NCBI RefSeq assembly: GCF_900638555.1
Contig: NZ_LR134525.1
Coordinates: 620,001 to 684,000 of the forward strand
DNA from: Neisseria meningitidis
GTDB lineage: Bacteria; Pseudomonadota; Gammaproteobacteria; Burkholderiales; Neisseriaceae
Length of the DNA: 64,000 nt
Direction of reading: 5' to 3'
Shown here: positions 18,414 to 27,772 of the stretch, piece after piece
Layout: the number at the start of each line of letters is the position of its first letter
How positions within the stretch are numbered: the first letter of the stretch is position 1
Made by a program: the position numbers and the translations under genes
The notes under the pieces: generated by a model
The model's database searches: none
Seen by the model: only the letters and a program-made list of their open reading frames with translations
Told to the model about the DNA's origin: nothing

Positions 18414-18568
18414 TATAGTGGATTAACAAAAATCAGGACAAGGCGACGAAGCCGCAGACAGTACAAATAGTACGGAACCGATTCACTTGGTGCTTCAGCA
18501 CCTTAGAGAATCGTTCTCTTTGAGCTAAGGCGAGGCAACGCCGTACTGGTTTTTGTTAATCCACTATA
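18414..18568. repeat. Correia repeat enclosed element (about 155 bp form)
   Basis: Terminal inverted repeats TATAGTGGATTAAC and GTTAATCCACTATA enclose the long core, including the segment GATTCACTTGGTGCTTCAG found only in the full-length form, which is reported to carry an IHF-binding site. Confidence 0.95.
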
Positions 18569-18622
18569 TTGCAGATTAATCCTTTGGGTATCAAAGCCGG
18601 GCGGTGCTGAAACATTGCAAAA

Positions 18623-18659
18623 ATGCCGTCTGAAACTCGAAATCGGTTTCAGACGGCAT
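18623..18659. terminator. DUS hairpin terminator after rhlE
   Basis: Opposed DUS copies (18623-18634 and 18648-18659) just downstream of the rhlE stop at 18683 on the minus strand. Confidence 0.75.
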
Positions 18660-18682
18660 TGGTTTATGCGGCAGGTTGGGGC

Positions 18683-20071
18683 TTAGCGGTCTTTGTAACG
18701 GCGTTCGCCTTTGCCTGCAAAAGAATCGCCGGCTTTGCGTTTGCCTTTGAAGCCTTCGCCGGTTTTTTTGAAACCGTCTCTCTTAAAGCCTTCTTTCTTG
18801 AAACCTTCGCCGCGCGTTTTGCCGCCGAAGCCTTCTTTGCTCGGTTTATGATCGCCGCGCCAACCGCCGGATTTACGATCGCCCCAGCCGCCTTTGCCTT
18901 TCGGCTTGCCGCCTGCGGATTTGCGTTTGCGGGTCGGTTCCATGCCTTCGATGGTCAGTTCGGGCAGTTTTCGGTTAATGTATTTTTCGATTTTGTGGAC
19001 TTTGACGTATTCGTTCACTTCGGCAAACGTAATCGCAATACCCGTGCGGCCTGCGCGGCCGGTGCGCCCGATGCGGTGGACGTAGTCTTCCGCCTGTTTC
19101 GGCAGGTCGTAGTTGATAACGTGGGTAATGGTCGGTACGTCGATACCGCGTGCGGCAACGTCGGTGGCAACCAAAATTTTGCAGCGGCCTTTGCGCAAAT
19201 CCATCAGCGTGCGGTTGCGCCAGCCTTGCGGCATATCGCCGTGCAGGCAGTTGGCGGCGAAACCTTTTTCGTACAATTCATCCGCGATGACTTCGGTCAT
19301 GGCTTTGGTGGACGTGAAAATCACGCATTGATCGATGTCGGCATCGCGCAAGATATGATCGAGCAGGCGGTTTTTGTGGCGCATATCGTCGCAGTACAGC
19401 AGTTGTTCTTCGATTTTGCCTTGGTCGTCCACGCGTTCGACTTCGATGATTTCAGGGTCTTTGGTCAGTTTGCGCGCCAGTTTGCCGACCGCGCCGTCCC
19501 AAGTGGCGGAGAACAACAAAGTCTGACGGTCTTCCGGCGTGGCTTCGACGATGGTTTCGATGTCGTCGATAAAGCCCATATCCAACATACGGTCGGCTTC
19601 GTCCAAAATCAGCACTTCCAAGCGGGCGAAATCGACTTTGCCGCTTTGCATCAAGTCCATCAGACGGCCCGGCGTGGCGACAATCAGATCGACCGGTTTG
19701 CTCAGGGCGCGGGTTTGGTAGCCGAACGATGCACCACCGACGATGCTGACGGTACGGAACCAACGCATATTTTTGGCATACGCCAGCGCGTTTTTCTCGA
19801 CTTGAGCCGCCAATTCGCGGGTCGGCGTCAACACCAACGCGCGCGGGCCTTTGCCCGGTTTTTCGCTGCGTTTGGTCAGTCGCTGCAAAGTCGGTAACAG
19901 AAAGGCGGCGGTTTTGCCGGAGCCGGTTTGCGCCGAAGCCATGATGTCGCGGCCTTCCAAAGCAAACGGAATGGCTTGCGCCTGAATCGGCGTCGGGCTT
20001 TCGTAACCCTCGCTGCTGACGGCGGACAAAATGTTTTTATCAAGGTTCAAATCGGCAAATTTAATAGACAT
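18683..20071 (-). CDS. rhlE: DEAD-box ATP-dependent RNA helicase (RhlE type)
   Basis: RNA helicase acting in ribosome assembly or RNA turnover. The 462-residue protein shows the Q-motif (YESPTPIQAQAIP), motif I AQTGSGKTAAF, motif II DEAD (VLILDEADRMLDMGF), motif III SAT and motif VI HRIGRTGRAG. After about residue 375 there is a Lys/Gly-rich basic tail with repeated GFGG/GFKK units, typical of RhlE-type proteins and likely to bind RNA. RhlE is preferred over other DEAD proteins because of the core order and tail, with moderate certainty. Confidence 0.88.
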   Translation of the reverse strand: MSIKFADLNLDKNILSAVSSEGYESPTPIQAQAIPFALEGRDIMASAQTGSGKTAAFLLPTLQRLTKRSEKPGKGPRALVLTPTRELAAQVEKNALAYAKNMRWFRTVSIVGGASFGYQTRALSKPVDLIVATPGRLMDLMQSGKVDFARLEVLILDEADRMLDMGFIDDIETIVEATPEDRQTLLFSATWDGAVGKLARKLTKDPEIIEVERVDDQGKIEEQLLYCDDMRHKNRLLDHILRDADIDQCVIFTSTKAMTEVIADELYEKGFAANCLHGDMPQGWRNRTLMDLRKGRCKILVATDVAARGIDVPTITHVINYDLPKQAEDYVHRIGRTGRAGRTGIAITFAEVNEYVKVHKIEKYINRKLPELTIEGMEPTRKRKSAGGKPKGKGGWGDRKSGGWRGDHKPSKEGFGGKTRGEGFKKEGFKRDGFKKTGEGFKGKRKAGDSFAGKGERRYKDR

Positions 20072-20398
20072 GGCTATCCTTGGAAGACAACAACGCTCGC
20101 GTCCGAAAGGTTCAGACGGCCTGAAGCAGGGAAGGGTAACGATACGGGGAATGTGAAGTTACAGGGTTGTCGCAAGCGGCTTGCTTGTGGTTTACATCGA
20201 CGGCAACCTGCACAGATACGCTTTGCAAAATCAAAGCAACAGAAGAAACGCGCCCGTAAGGGCGGTTTAGGTTGGAAGGCGATGGCTTCGTATGACAAGA
20301 TAAGCGACGGATGGTATAGGGTTTGCCCGAAACGGTCAAGCAATCGGGCGTTAATTACAGTAAAATTGCCGTTTTCCACTTTATTCCGCCTGAAACCA
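20072..20398. other. Divergent intergenic region rhlE / rlmK-type gene
   Basis: About 330 bases holding a DUS variant (TTCAGACGGCCTGAA near 20111) and presumably both promoters. An open frame runs through it into the methyltransferase gene but lacks conserved protein features; no RNA gene was recognised. Confidence 0.5.
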
Positions 20399-21346
20399 AT
20401 GACCGACATCACACCGTTTGCCAACCGCTTGGGCAAAAACATCAAACACCTTATGAAATGGGCGAAACGCAACGGCATCGAAGCCTGGCGCATTTACGAC
20501 CGCGACATCCCCCAATTCCCCTTTGCTGTCGATGTTTACGGCGACCAAATCCACCTTCAGGAATACGATACCGGCTGGCTGATGCGGTCCGAAGAATACG
20601 AAGCGTGGCTTGCCGAAGTCTTGGAAGCCGTCGCCTTCGTTACCGGTTTTGCGCCCGAACAAATCCGCCTCAAACGCCGCGAACGCCAAAAAGGTTTGCA
20701 GCAATACGAAAAAACCGGCAAGGCGGGCGACGATTTCGTCATCACCGAAAACGGCCGCAAGTTTTGGGTCAACCTTGATAAGTATTTGGATACGGGGCTT
20801 TTTTTGGATCATCGAAACACGCGCAAAAAAGTCGGCGAAACGGCGGCGGGCAAACGTTTTTTAAACCTGTTTTCCTACACCGGCAGCTTCACTGTCTATG
20901 CCGCCACCGGCGGCGCGGCATCCAGCGAAACTGTCGATTTGTCCAACACTTATCTCGATTGGGCGAGACGCAATTTTGAATTGAACGGCATCGATACGGA
21001 ACGGCACAAAATCGTCCGCGCCGACGTGTTCCAATATCTTCAGACGGCATATGGGGAAGGCAGGCAGTTCGACCTCATTGTGATGGATCCGCCCAGTTTT
21101 TCCAACAGCAAGAAAATGTCCGACATCCTCGACATTCAGCGCGATCACAAAAAGCTGATTGACGGCGCGGTGAAGCTGCTCGCTTCAGACGGCATTTTGT
21201 ACTTTTCCAACAACCTGCGCAGCTTCGTCTTAGACGACTTGGTATCGGAACAATACGCCGTCAAAGACATTTCCAAACAATCCGTTCCCGAAGATTTCCG
21301 CAACAAAAAAATCCATCGGTGCTGGGAAATCCGCCACAAATCTTAA
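20399..21346 (+). CDS. 23S rRNA guanine-N7 methyltransferase, RlmK type (stand-alone C-terminal half of RlmL)
   Basis: A 315-residue class I SAM methyltransferase whose whole length resembles the C-terminal half of E. coli RlmL, the RlmK part that makes m7G2069 in 23S rRNA. Visible signatures: FANRLGKNIKHLMKWAKRNG at the N-terminus, RRERQKGLQQYEK, SAM-binding LNLFSYTGSFTVYAATGGA and the catalytic VMDPPSFSNSKKM. The ATG at 20399 has no strong ribosome-binding site but fits the conserved start; the longer frame upstream does not. In E. coli the partner RlmL domain is fused; here it must be a separate gene. A terminator shared with trxA follows. Confidence 0.85.
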   Translation: MTDITPFANRLGKNIKHLMKWAKRNGIEAWRIYDRDIPQFPFAVDVYGDQIHLQEYDTGWLMRSEEYEAWLAEVLEAVAFVTGFAPEQIRLKRRERQKGLQQYEKTGKAGDDFVITENGRKFWVNLDKYLDTGLFLDHRNTRKKVGETAAGKRFLNLFSYTGSFTVYAATGGAASSETVDLSNTYLDWARRNFELNGIDTERHKIVRADVFQYLQTAYGEGRQFDLIVMDPPSFSNSKKMSDILDIQRDHKKLIDGAVKLLASDGILYFSNNLRSFVLDDLVSEQYAVKDISKQSVPEDFRNKKIHRCWEIRHKS

Positions 21347-21353
21347 GGGTGCG

Positions 21354-21386
21354 AAAAAGCCGCCGGAATCTTCCGGCGGCTTTTTC
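21354..21386. terminator. Bidirectional terminator between methyltransferase gene and trxA
   Basis: AAAAAGCCGCCGGAA and TTCCGGCGGCTTTTT form a perfect stem with T-runs on both strands, serving both convergent genes. Confidence 0.9.
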
Positions 21387-21398
21387 GATTGCGCTTTA

Positions 21399-21731
21399 TC
21401 AGGCGATAGAGGCTTCGACAAAGGCGGTCAGCTGACCTTTTGCCAATGCGCCGACTTTGGTGGCGACGACGTCGCCGTTTTTGAACACCATCAGGGTCGG
21501 AATGCCGCGCACGCCGAAACGGGACGGGGTGGCTTCGTTGTCGTCGATGTTGATTTTGACTACTTTCAGACGGCCTTCAAATTCGGCGGCAATGTCGTCC
21601 AAAATCGGGGCAATCATTTTGCACGGGCCGCACCACGGAGCCCAAAAGTCCAGCAGGACGGGGAGGTCGGATTTCAAAACATCTTGCTCGAAGGCGGCAT
21701 CGCCGGTGTGTACGATCAATTCGCTGCTCAT
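21399..21731 (-). CDS. trxA: Thioredoxin 1
   Basis: Cytoplasmic dithiol reductant of 110 residues with the active site WCGPC at residues 33-37 in [12 protein letters not shown], and the cis-proline loop RGIPTLMVF. Start ATG 21729-21731 follows GGAAAA and gives the normal thioredoxin length; the frame extends farther upstream without homology. Monocistronic. Confidence 0.95.
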   Translation of the reverse strand: MSSELIVHTGDAAFEQDVLKSDLPVLLDFWAPWCGPCKMIAPILDDIAAEFEGRLKVVKINIDDNEATPSRFGVRGIPTLMVFKNGDVVATKVGALAKGQLTAFVEASIA

Positions 21732-22033
21732 TATTTTTCCTTTTCGGTTGGGATTGGCACGATAGCGTGCAGGATAGGGCTTGGGCATAAAAATTTCAAG
21801 TGGGCGGGCGGGATAATAGTTTTTCTGTACCGCCCCAATCGCCTTTGCAAATTCTAAAAAAACGGTTCGGACAGTATTTTATTTTTGAAAATTACTTTTA
21901 TTATCAAAATGTAAGGAATGTTTTTGAAGCTGTACAGAAACGCACGGGCGGTGTATGCTCCGTTTAAATAGATTCTTAAAGTATGAATGTTCAAAACCAA
22001 ACCCGAAACCCTATAAATAAAAGGAACCCTGCC

Positions 22034-22507
22034 ATGACTGATTTTTCCGTTTGGGAAACTGCTCCCTTTGGTGCAACCGTCGATCATATCCTGCAACGCT
22101 ACCACAATGTACACCGTGCACAATTTGAAGAATTGGTGCCGCTGGCGCAAAAAGTGGCCCAAGTTCATGCCGATACCTTTCCGGCGGAAATTGCCGAGCT
22201 GCTTGCCTATATGCAGAACGAACTGCTGATGCATATGATGAAAGAGGAAAGGATGCTGTTTCCGATGATTAATCAGGGTGTCGGTCGGGGTGCGGCGATG
22301 CCCATCAGCGTGATGATGCACGAACATGAAGAACACGACCGCGCCATCGCAAGGCTCAAAGAGCTGACCGATAATTTCCAAGCGCCCGAAGGAGCCTGCG
22401 GAAGCTGGACGCGGCTTTACGCTTTGGCCAAAGAAATGGTGGAGGATTTGAACGACCACATTCATTTGGAAAACGATATTTTGTTTGCCCGCGTACTCGA
22501 TTCTTAA
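22034..22507 (+). CDS. dnrN: Di-iron hemerythrin-like protein DnrN (RIC/YtfE/ScdA family)
   Basis: Repairs or supplies iron to Fe-S clusters damaged by nitric oxide or oxidants. The 157-residue protein has the hemerythrin-type helices with metal-ligand His and Glu (VDHILQRYHNVH, LMHMMKEERMLF, MMHEHEEHDRAI, LNDHIHLEND). It lacks the N-terminal ScdA_N domain of YtfE (about 220 residues), so it is a short form. In Neisseria dnrN is known to be NsrR-repressed and NO-induced; I could not identify an unambiguous NsrR box here. Start ATG 22034 follows AAGGAACC. Confidence 0.88.
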   Translation: MTDFSVWETAPFGATVDHILQRYHNVHRAQFEELVPLAQKVAQVHADTFPAEIAELLAYMQNELLMHMMKEERMLFPMINQGVGRGAAMPISVMMHEHEEHDRAIARLKELTDNFQAPEGACGSWTRLYALAKEMVEDLNDHIHLENDILFARVLDS

Positions 22508-22529
22508 GGGATAGGAGCCGGATATGTCA

Positions 22530-22567
22530 ATGCCGTCTGAAACACGGTTTTCCGCTTCAGACGGCAT
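22530..22567. terminator. DUS hairpin between dnrN and nadE
   Basis: Opposed DUS copies form a hairpin between the converging 3' ends of dnrN and nadE. Confidence 0.75.
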
Positions 22568-22576
22568 TTCCACGTT

Positions 22577-23368
22577 TCAGCCCAACAATTCGGGCGGAAT
22601 GCGGCACACGGGAATCGGGTTGATTTTGTGCTGCATCGCGCGGTGCAGCCGCGTATAGATTTCCAGAACTTCGCGCTGCCGCCCTTCAAAATCTTCGGGT
22701 TTGCGCGTGCCGTACACGCCCATTGCCCACTCCAGTTCGGGATAGCTTGCGCCCATCTGTTCTTCGTCGGTGCGTTCCGTATCCCACAGGCCGTCGGTCG
22801 GCGGGGCTTTTTGAATCGCCTCGTCCACGCCCAATGCTTCGGCAAGCCGGTAAACCTGGGTTTTGGTCAGGTCGGCAATCGGGCTGATGTCCACGCCGCC
22901 GTCGCCGTATTTGGTAAAAAATCCTACACCGAAATCTTCAATTTTGTTACCTGTCCCCGTAACCAGTAGTCCGTGTATCTGCCCGTAGTAGTACAGGGTC
23001 AGCATACGCAGGCGGCTTCTGGCGTTGGCGAGGGAAAGCGGCTGATTGTCAAATGCCGTCTGATGAACGCCGACGGTTTGTTCAAAGGTCTGGAAGGTGT
23101 CGGTCAGATCGACCGTTTGTGCGCTTACATTGGCATATTGCCGTTGCAGATTGCGGATGTGCAGCCTTGCCCGCTCAAGCTGGTCGGGGTGTTGGCGTAT
23201 CGGCATATCCAGAAGCAGCGTGGTGCGGCCGGTGCGGGCGGCGAGTGCGGAGACGACGGCGGAATCGATGCCGCCGGAAACGCCCACGACAAACCCTTTT
23301 GCATTTGCCCGGGCGGCGTATTCGTCCAACCATCGGACAATATGTGTGATAACTGCCTGCGTATCCAT
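22577..23368 (-). CDS. nadE: NAD synthetase (NadE family)
   Basis: Amidates nicotinic acid adenine dinucleotide to NAD+ using ATP. The 263-residue protein consists of the synthetase domain only, with the PP-loop SGGIDS at residues 31-36, LLVTGTGNKIEDFGVGFFTKYGDGG and a C-terminal substrate-contact segment. There is no glutaminase domain, so it should use ammonia directly. Start ATG 23366-23368 follows an excellent AGGAGG. Confidence 0.93.
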   Translation of the reverse strand: MDTQAVITHIVRWLDEYAARANAKGFVVGVSGGIDSAVVSALAARTGRTTLLLDMPIRQHPDQLERARLHIRNLQRQYANVSAQTVDLTDTFQTFEQTVGVHQTAFDNQPLSLANARSRLRMLTLYYYGQIHGLLVTGTGNKIEDFGVGFFTKYGDGGVDISPIADLTKTQVYRLAEALGVDEAIQKAPPTDGLWDTERTDEEQMGASYPELEWAMGVYGTRKPEDFEGRQREVLEIYTRLHRAMQHKINPIPVCRIPPELLG

Positions 23369-23594
23369 TTTTCCTCCTGTCGAAAATATCCGCATCATAG
23401 CTTGTCGGCGGTGTAATTTGAATAGATTGAGGGCGGGTTGATGAATATTTTTCCCATTCCCCGCTTAAAAAAGTCATACGGGAAAAGGCGGGCGGCAAGA
23501 TGGCGCGTGTTATAATATTGTTGACAATTTAGGCGGACTAATACCGCCTTAGGCTTCAAAACATATTCATATTTTTTATTATTTGATTGATTCT

Positions 23595-24950
23595 ATGTCT
23601 GATTTTTTTCATTCTGACGTGTTGTCCGTTTCCGAGTTGAACGCATTTGCCAAAAGTCTTTTGGAAAACCACCTTGCCGGCCTGTGGATTGCGGGCGAAG
23701 TGTCCAACCTGACCCGTGCCGCCAGCGGACATTATTATTTCTCGCTCAAAGACAGCCGCGCGCAGGTGCGTTGCGCGATGTTCAAAGGTGCGGCGGCGCG
23801 TTTGGCGAAGCCTTTGAAAGAAGGCGACCATATCGAAGTATCAGGAAAAATCAGTATTTACGAGGCGCGGGGCGAATTTCAAATTACCGTGAATGAGGTG
23901 CGGCTCAAAGGTTTGGGGCAGCTTTACGAAGCCTACGAGCGGTTGAAGGCACAGTTGCAGGCGGAAGGCGCGTTTGCGGCGGAACGCAAAAAGCCGTTGC
24001 CTACCCGTCCGCAATGTATCGGCATCGTCACCAGCCTGGCAGCAGCGGCATTGCGCGATGTCGTTACCACCTTGAAACGCCGCGCGCCCGAAATTCCCGT
24101 TATCGTTTATCCGACACCTGTTCAAGGCGCAGGCAGCGAGTTACAAATTGCCCAAGCGATTAAAACCGCCTCGCAACGCGCCGAATGCGACGTGTTGATT
24201 GTCTGTCGCGGCGGCGGCAGCATTGAAGACTTGTGGGCGTTTAACGAAGAACCGGTCGTGCGCGCAATCGAAGCCTGCACGGTTCCCGTCGTCAGTGGCG
24301 TGGGACACGAAACCGATTTTACGCTTGCCGATTTTGTCGCCGACGTGCGCGCGCCCACGCCGACCGGTGCGGCGGAGCTGGTCAGCCCCAACCGCCAAGA
24401 ATCGCTACATCGTCTCGCTCAGGCGCAAGGCCGTCTGAAAACCGTTTTGGAACAACGCTATTTCGATGCCAGCCAAAAACTCGACTGGCTTGCGCGGCAA
24501 ATCCGTCATCCGCGCCAAAAACTTGATGAGCAGCGCGCTTCAATCGGCAAGCTGGCGCAAACGCTGTCTTACTCGATGAAGCAAAACCTCCGTGCCCACA
24601 CCGCCCGTTTTGAACGCCAAACCCAAGCCCTGCAACATTACCGTCCTGATGTTTCCGTTTGCAAAAACAACATCGTCCGCCTTCAGACGGCATTGCCCGC
24701 CGCCTTCAGCCAACTGCTTACCCACCGCCGCCAAAGCCTGACCGCCCAAGCCGCATTGCTCGAAGCCGTTTCGCCGCAGCACATTCTGGAGCGCGGCTTT
24801 TCCGTCGTCAAAAACACACGCGGACAAGTCATCCGCAACGCCGATGTTTTGAAGCAGGGGCAGAAGCTGCACATTACCTTCGCCGACGGCGAAACCGACG
24901 TGCGCGTAAGCAAAGAACAAGGGCAGCAGGATTTGTTCGATTGCATTTAA
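23595..24950 (+). CDS. xseA: Exodeoxyribonuclease VII large subunit
   Basis: Large subunit of the single-strand-specific exonuclease VII. The 451-residue protein has an N-terminal OB fold (LWIAGEVSNLTRAASGHYYFSLKD without break), the central catalytic region (IGIVTSLAAAALRDV, VCRGGGSIEDLWAFNEE, VSGVGHETDFTLADFVADVRAPTPT in family order), and a helical coiled-coil C-terminal region. The start ATG 23595 has a weak ribosome-binding site. The small subunit xseB is not adjacent. Confidence 0.94.
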   Translation: MSDFFHSDVLSVSELNAFAKSLLENHLAGLWIAGEVSNLTRAASGHYYFSLKDSRAQVRCAMFKGAAARLAKPLKEGDHIEVSGKISIYEARGEFQITVNEVRLKGLGQLYEAYERLKAQLQAEGAFAAERKKPLPTRPQCIGIVTSLAAAALRDVVTTLKRRAPEIPVIVYPTPVQGAGSELQIAQAIKTASQRAECDVLIVCRGGGSIEDLWAFNEEPVVRAIEACTVPVVSGVGHETDFTLADFVADVRAPTPTGAAELVSPNRQESLHRLAQAQGRLKTVLEQRYFDASQKLDWLARQIRHPRQKLDEQRASIGKLAQTLSYSMKQNLRAHTARFERQTQALQHYRPDVSVCKNNIVRLQTALPAAFSQLLTHRRQSLTAQAALLEAVSPQHILERGFSVVKNTRGQVIRNADVLKQGQKLHITFADGETDVRVSKEQGQQDLFDCI

Positions 24951-24983
24951 ACCCAATCGGAAAAACCGCTCCCCCTCCGCCGT

Positions 24984-25999
24984 CATTCCCGCAAAAGCGG
25001 GAGTCCGGAAGCGGAAAGCCGCCGGGGTTTATCAGAAATGACTGAAATTCAAAAAACCGTATTCCCGCCTGCGCGGGAATGACGATTGATACGTTTCGAT
25101 ATAGTGGATTAACAAAAATCAGGACAAGGCGACGAAGCCGCAGACAGTACAAATAGTACGGAATCGATTCACTTGGTGCTTCAGCACCTTAGAGAATCGT
25201 TCTCTTTGAGCTAAGGCGAGGCAACGACGTACTGGTTTTTGTTAATCCACTATAATTTATTGAAGATGGCTGAAATTGAAAGTTACAGAAATTTATAAAC
25301 AAAAAACAGCAACATGCCACCGTCATTCCCGCGAAAGCGGGAATCCGGAAGCGAAAAGTGGTGGGAATGTATTAGAAATGACTGAAACTCAAAAAACCGG
25401 ATTCCCGCCTACGCGGGAATGACGAGTCAGAAGTTACTCGAAACTTAAAAAACCGAAATCGAACGAATTGGATGGATTCCCGCCTGCGCGGGAATGACGA
25501 TTGATACGTTTCGATAATTTATTGAAGATGGCTGAAATCCAAAGTTACAGAAATTTATAAACAAAAAACAGCAACCCGCCGCCGTCATTCCCGCGAAAGC
25601 GGGAATCCAGTCCCTTGACCTTAAGATAATCTTTAATTCGTCATTCCTGAAAAAGCGGGAATCCGGAAGCGAAAAGTGGTGGGAATGTATTAGAAATGAC
25701 TGAAACTCAAAAAACCGGATTCCCGCCTACGCGGGAATGACGAGTCAGAAGTGACTCGAAACTTAAAAAACCGAAATCGAACGAACTGGATGGATTCCCG
25801 CCTGCGCGGGAATGACGATTGATACGTTTCGATAATTTATTGAAGATGGCTGAAATCCAAAGTTACAGAAATTTATAAACAAAAAACAGCAACCCGCCGC
25901 CGTCATTCCCGCAAAAGCGGGAATCCAGTCCCTTGACCTTAAGATAATCTTTAATTCGTCATTCCCGCAAAAGCGGGAATCCGGAAGCGAAAAGCCGCA
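24984..25999. repeat. NIME array: eleven dRS3 copies with a 318-bp tandem duplication
   Basis: dRS3 units of the form ATTCCC-N8-GGGAAT (20 bp, some degenerate) start near 24985, 25061, 25325, 25401, 25476, 25587, 25643, 25719, 25794, 25905 and 25961. Those from 25325 on repeat with a period of exactly 318 bases: copy 1 at 25325-25642, copy 2 at 25643-25960 and a partial third from 25961. Unit spacers include GGCTGAAATCCAAAGTTACAG. A Correia element (25100-25254) interrupts the array. No gene is present. Such arrays are typical of N. meningitidis and are associated with local recombination. Confidence 0.93.
25100..25254. repeat. Correia element inserted in the NIME array
   Basis: Full-length form with both terminal inverted repeats. 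Left flank TTTCGA-TA and right flank TA-ATTTATTG match the uninterrupted sequence TTTCGATAATTTATTG seen at about 25510-25525 and 25829-25844, showing insertion at a TA dinucleotide. Confidence 0.95.
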
Positions 26000-26162
26000 G
26001 GAATTTGTCGGAAAAAACAGAAACCTTTCCGTACACCCGAAATGTTTCAGACGGCGCATCTTGGGGCGGATAAAAACCCGACCCGATATTTTTTTATAAT
26101 TTTCAATAAGTTTCCATTGAGCAAATGAAATTTTATTTTTCAACTGACAGAAAGAGGATGTT

Positions 26163-27704
26163 ATGAAGTTTTTAGACCGTGAGGCAAGCATTGCCAAGCC
26201 GGGTTTCAACCGTTGGCTCGTACCGCCCGCAGCATTGGCGGTACACCTTGCCATCGGGCAGATTTACGCCTATTCCGTATTCAACGCGCCGCTGACCAAA
26301 CTTATCGGCATAACCGAATCGGCGGCCGGAGATTGGAAGCTGACGACCGTAGGTTGGATTTTCAGTATCGCACTCGCGATGCTGGGCGCGTCGGCCGCCC
26401 TGTTCGGTACGTGGATGGAACGGGTAGGGCCGCGCAAAGCCATATTTGCCGCCGCCTGCTGTTTCAGCCTGGGCTTCTTCGTATCCGCATTCGGCGTGCG
26501 TACGCACAACCTCTTCCTGCTCTATTTGGGCAACGGCGTCATCGGCGGCGTAGGCTTGGGTTTGGGCTACATCGGGCCGGTTTCCACACTGATGAAATGG
26601 TTTCCCGACAAGCCGGGTATGGCGACCGGTTTGGCGATTATGGGTTTCGGTGGCGGCGCAATGCTGGCCTCGCCGCTTTCCGTATCACTGATGAACACCT
26701 TTTCAAACGCTACTTCGGTTGGGGTTGCCGAAACCTTCGCCGTATTGGGTCTGCTTTACCTCGCACTGATGATGTTCGGCGCGTTTACCATCCGCGTACC
26801 TGCCGACGGCTGGAAACCTGAAGGCTATACCGCGCCGAAAACGCAAAACAAGCTGGTCAGCAGCAATCATGTCAACGTGTCCCAAGCCATGAAAACGCCG
26901 CAGTTTTGGCTGTTGTTCTGGGTATTGTGCCTGAACGTAACTGCCGGCATCGGCGTATTGGGTCAGGCATCCGTGATGATTCAGGAACTCTTTTCCGAAA
27001 CCTCCATAGGCAGGCAGGCGGCAGTCGGCGCAGGTGCGGCGGCAGGCTTCGTCAGCCTCCTGAGCCTGTTTAACATGGGCGGACGCTTTTTGTGGTCGAG
27101 CGTTTCCGACAAAATCGGACGCAAAAACACCTACACCATCTTCTTCGTACTCGGTTCGCTGCTGTATTTCGCCGTTCCCTCCATCGGCGAGGGCGGCAGC
27201 AAAGCCCTGTTCATCATCGGCTTTTGCGTGATTATTTCCATGTACGGCGGCGGATTTGCCGCCATTCCCGCCTACCTGAAAGACCTGTTCGGCACCTATC
27301 AGGTCGGCGCGATTCACGGACGCATCCTGCTGGCCTGGTCAACCGCCGCCGTCATCGGCCCGGTACTGGTCAATTACATACGCCAAAGCCAAATCGACAG
27401 CGGCATACCGGCGGCACAGGCATACAGCGTAACCATGTACATCATGGCGGGTCTGCTGATTATCGGTTTGTTGTGCAACCTCGCCGTCAAATCCGTACAC
27501 GAAAAACACCACGAAAAAGACATCAAAACCGCCGCACACAGCGGCAACCCCGATGACGAAACCGCCATATCCGACGCTTACCTTGTGGGCGAAAAAGTTT
27601 CCGGCGGCGGCATATCGGTCTGGTGGCGTTGGGCATTGGCCGTCATACCGCTCGCCTACGGCGTGGTGATGATCTTTGTCAAAGCACTCGACCTTTTCTC
27701 CTGA
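26163..27704 (+). CDS. MFS transporter, oxalate/formate antiporter (OFA) family
   Basis: A 513-residue inner-membrane protein with about twelve hydrophobic helices. Family-like features are WLVPPAALAVHLAIGQIYAY at the N-terminus, the loop ERVGPRKAIF between helices 2 and 3, the helix-4 segment GGVGLGLGYIGPVSTLMKWF and the second-half loop SDKIGRKNTY. The OFA family exchanges small organic acids; no substrate can be inferred here. A charged His/Lys/Asp-rich loop (about 445-475) precedes a last C-terminal helix. ATG 26163 follows AAAGAGGA. The gene is preceded by the NIME array and followed by a DUS terminator. Confidence 0.85.
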   Translation: MKFLDREASIAKPGFNRWLVPPAALAVHLAIGQIYAYSVFNAPLTKLIGITESAAGDWKLTTVGWIFSIALAMLGASAALFGTWMERVGPRKAIFAAACCFSLGFFVSAFGVRTHNLFLLYLGNGVIGGVGLGLGYIGPVSTLMKWFPDKPGMATGLAIMGFGGGAMLASPLSVSLMNTFSNATSVGVAETFAVLGLLYLALMMFGAFTIRVPADGWKPEGYTAPKTQNKLVSSNHVNVSQAMKTPQFWLLFWVLCLNVTAGIGVLGQASVMIQELFSETSIGRQAAVGAGAAAGFVSLLSLFNMGGRFLWSSVSDKIGRKNTYTIFFVLGSLLYFAVPSIGEGGSKALFIIGFCVIISMYGGGFAAIPAYLKDLFGTYQVGAIHGRILLAWSTAAVIGPVLVNYIRQSQIDSGIPAAQAYSVTMYIMAGLLIIGLLCNLAVKSVHEKHHEKDIKTAAHSGNPDDETAISDAYLVGEKVSGGGISVWWRWALAVIPLAYGVVMIFVKALDLFS

Positions 27705-27719
27705 AAACGCCCGAACAAA

Positions 27720-27754
27720 ATGCCGTCTGAAACAGCAGATGTTTCAGACGGCAT
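27720..27754. terminator. DUS hairpin between MFS gene and rluB-type gene
   Basis: Opposed perfect DUS copies with a T-run on the right, placed between two convergent genes. Confidence 0.8.
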
Positions 27755-27772
27755 TTTTGTGTTTTGGCGGGT

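Noticed and set aside
21860-22033. NsrR operator upstream of dnrN
   Set aside because: Expected from knowledge of Neisseria, but no sequence here matched well enough to place it.
24984-25999. Possible CRISPR array
   Set aside because: The regularly spaced 20-bp palindromes are dRS3 repeats, the spacers themselves repeat, and there are no cas genes.
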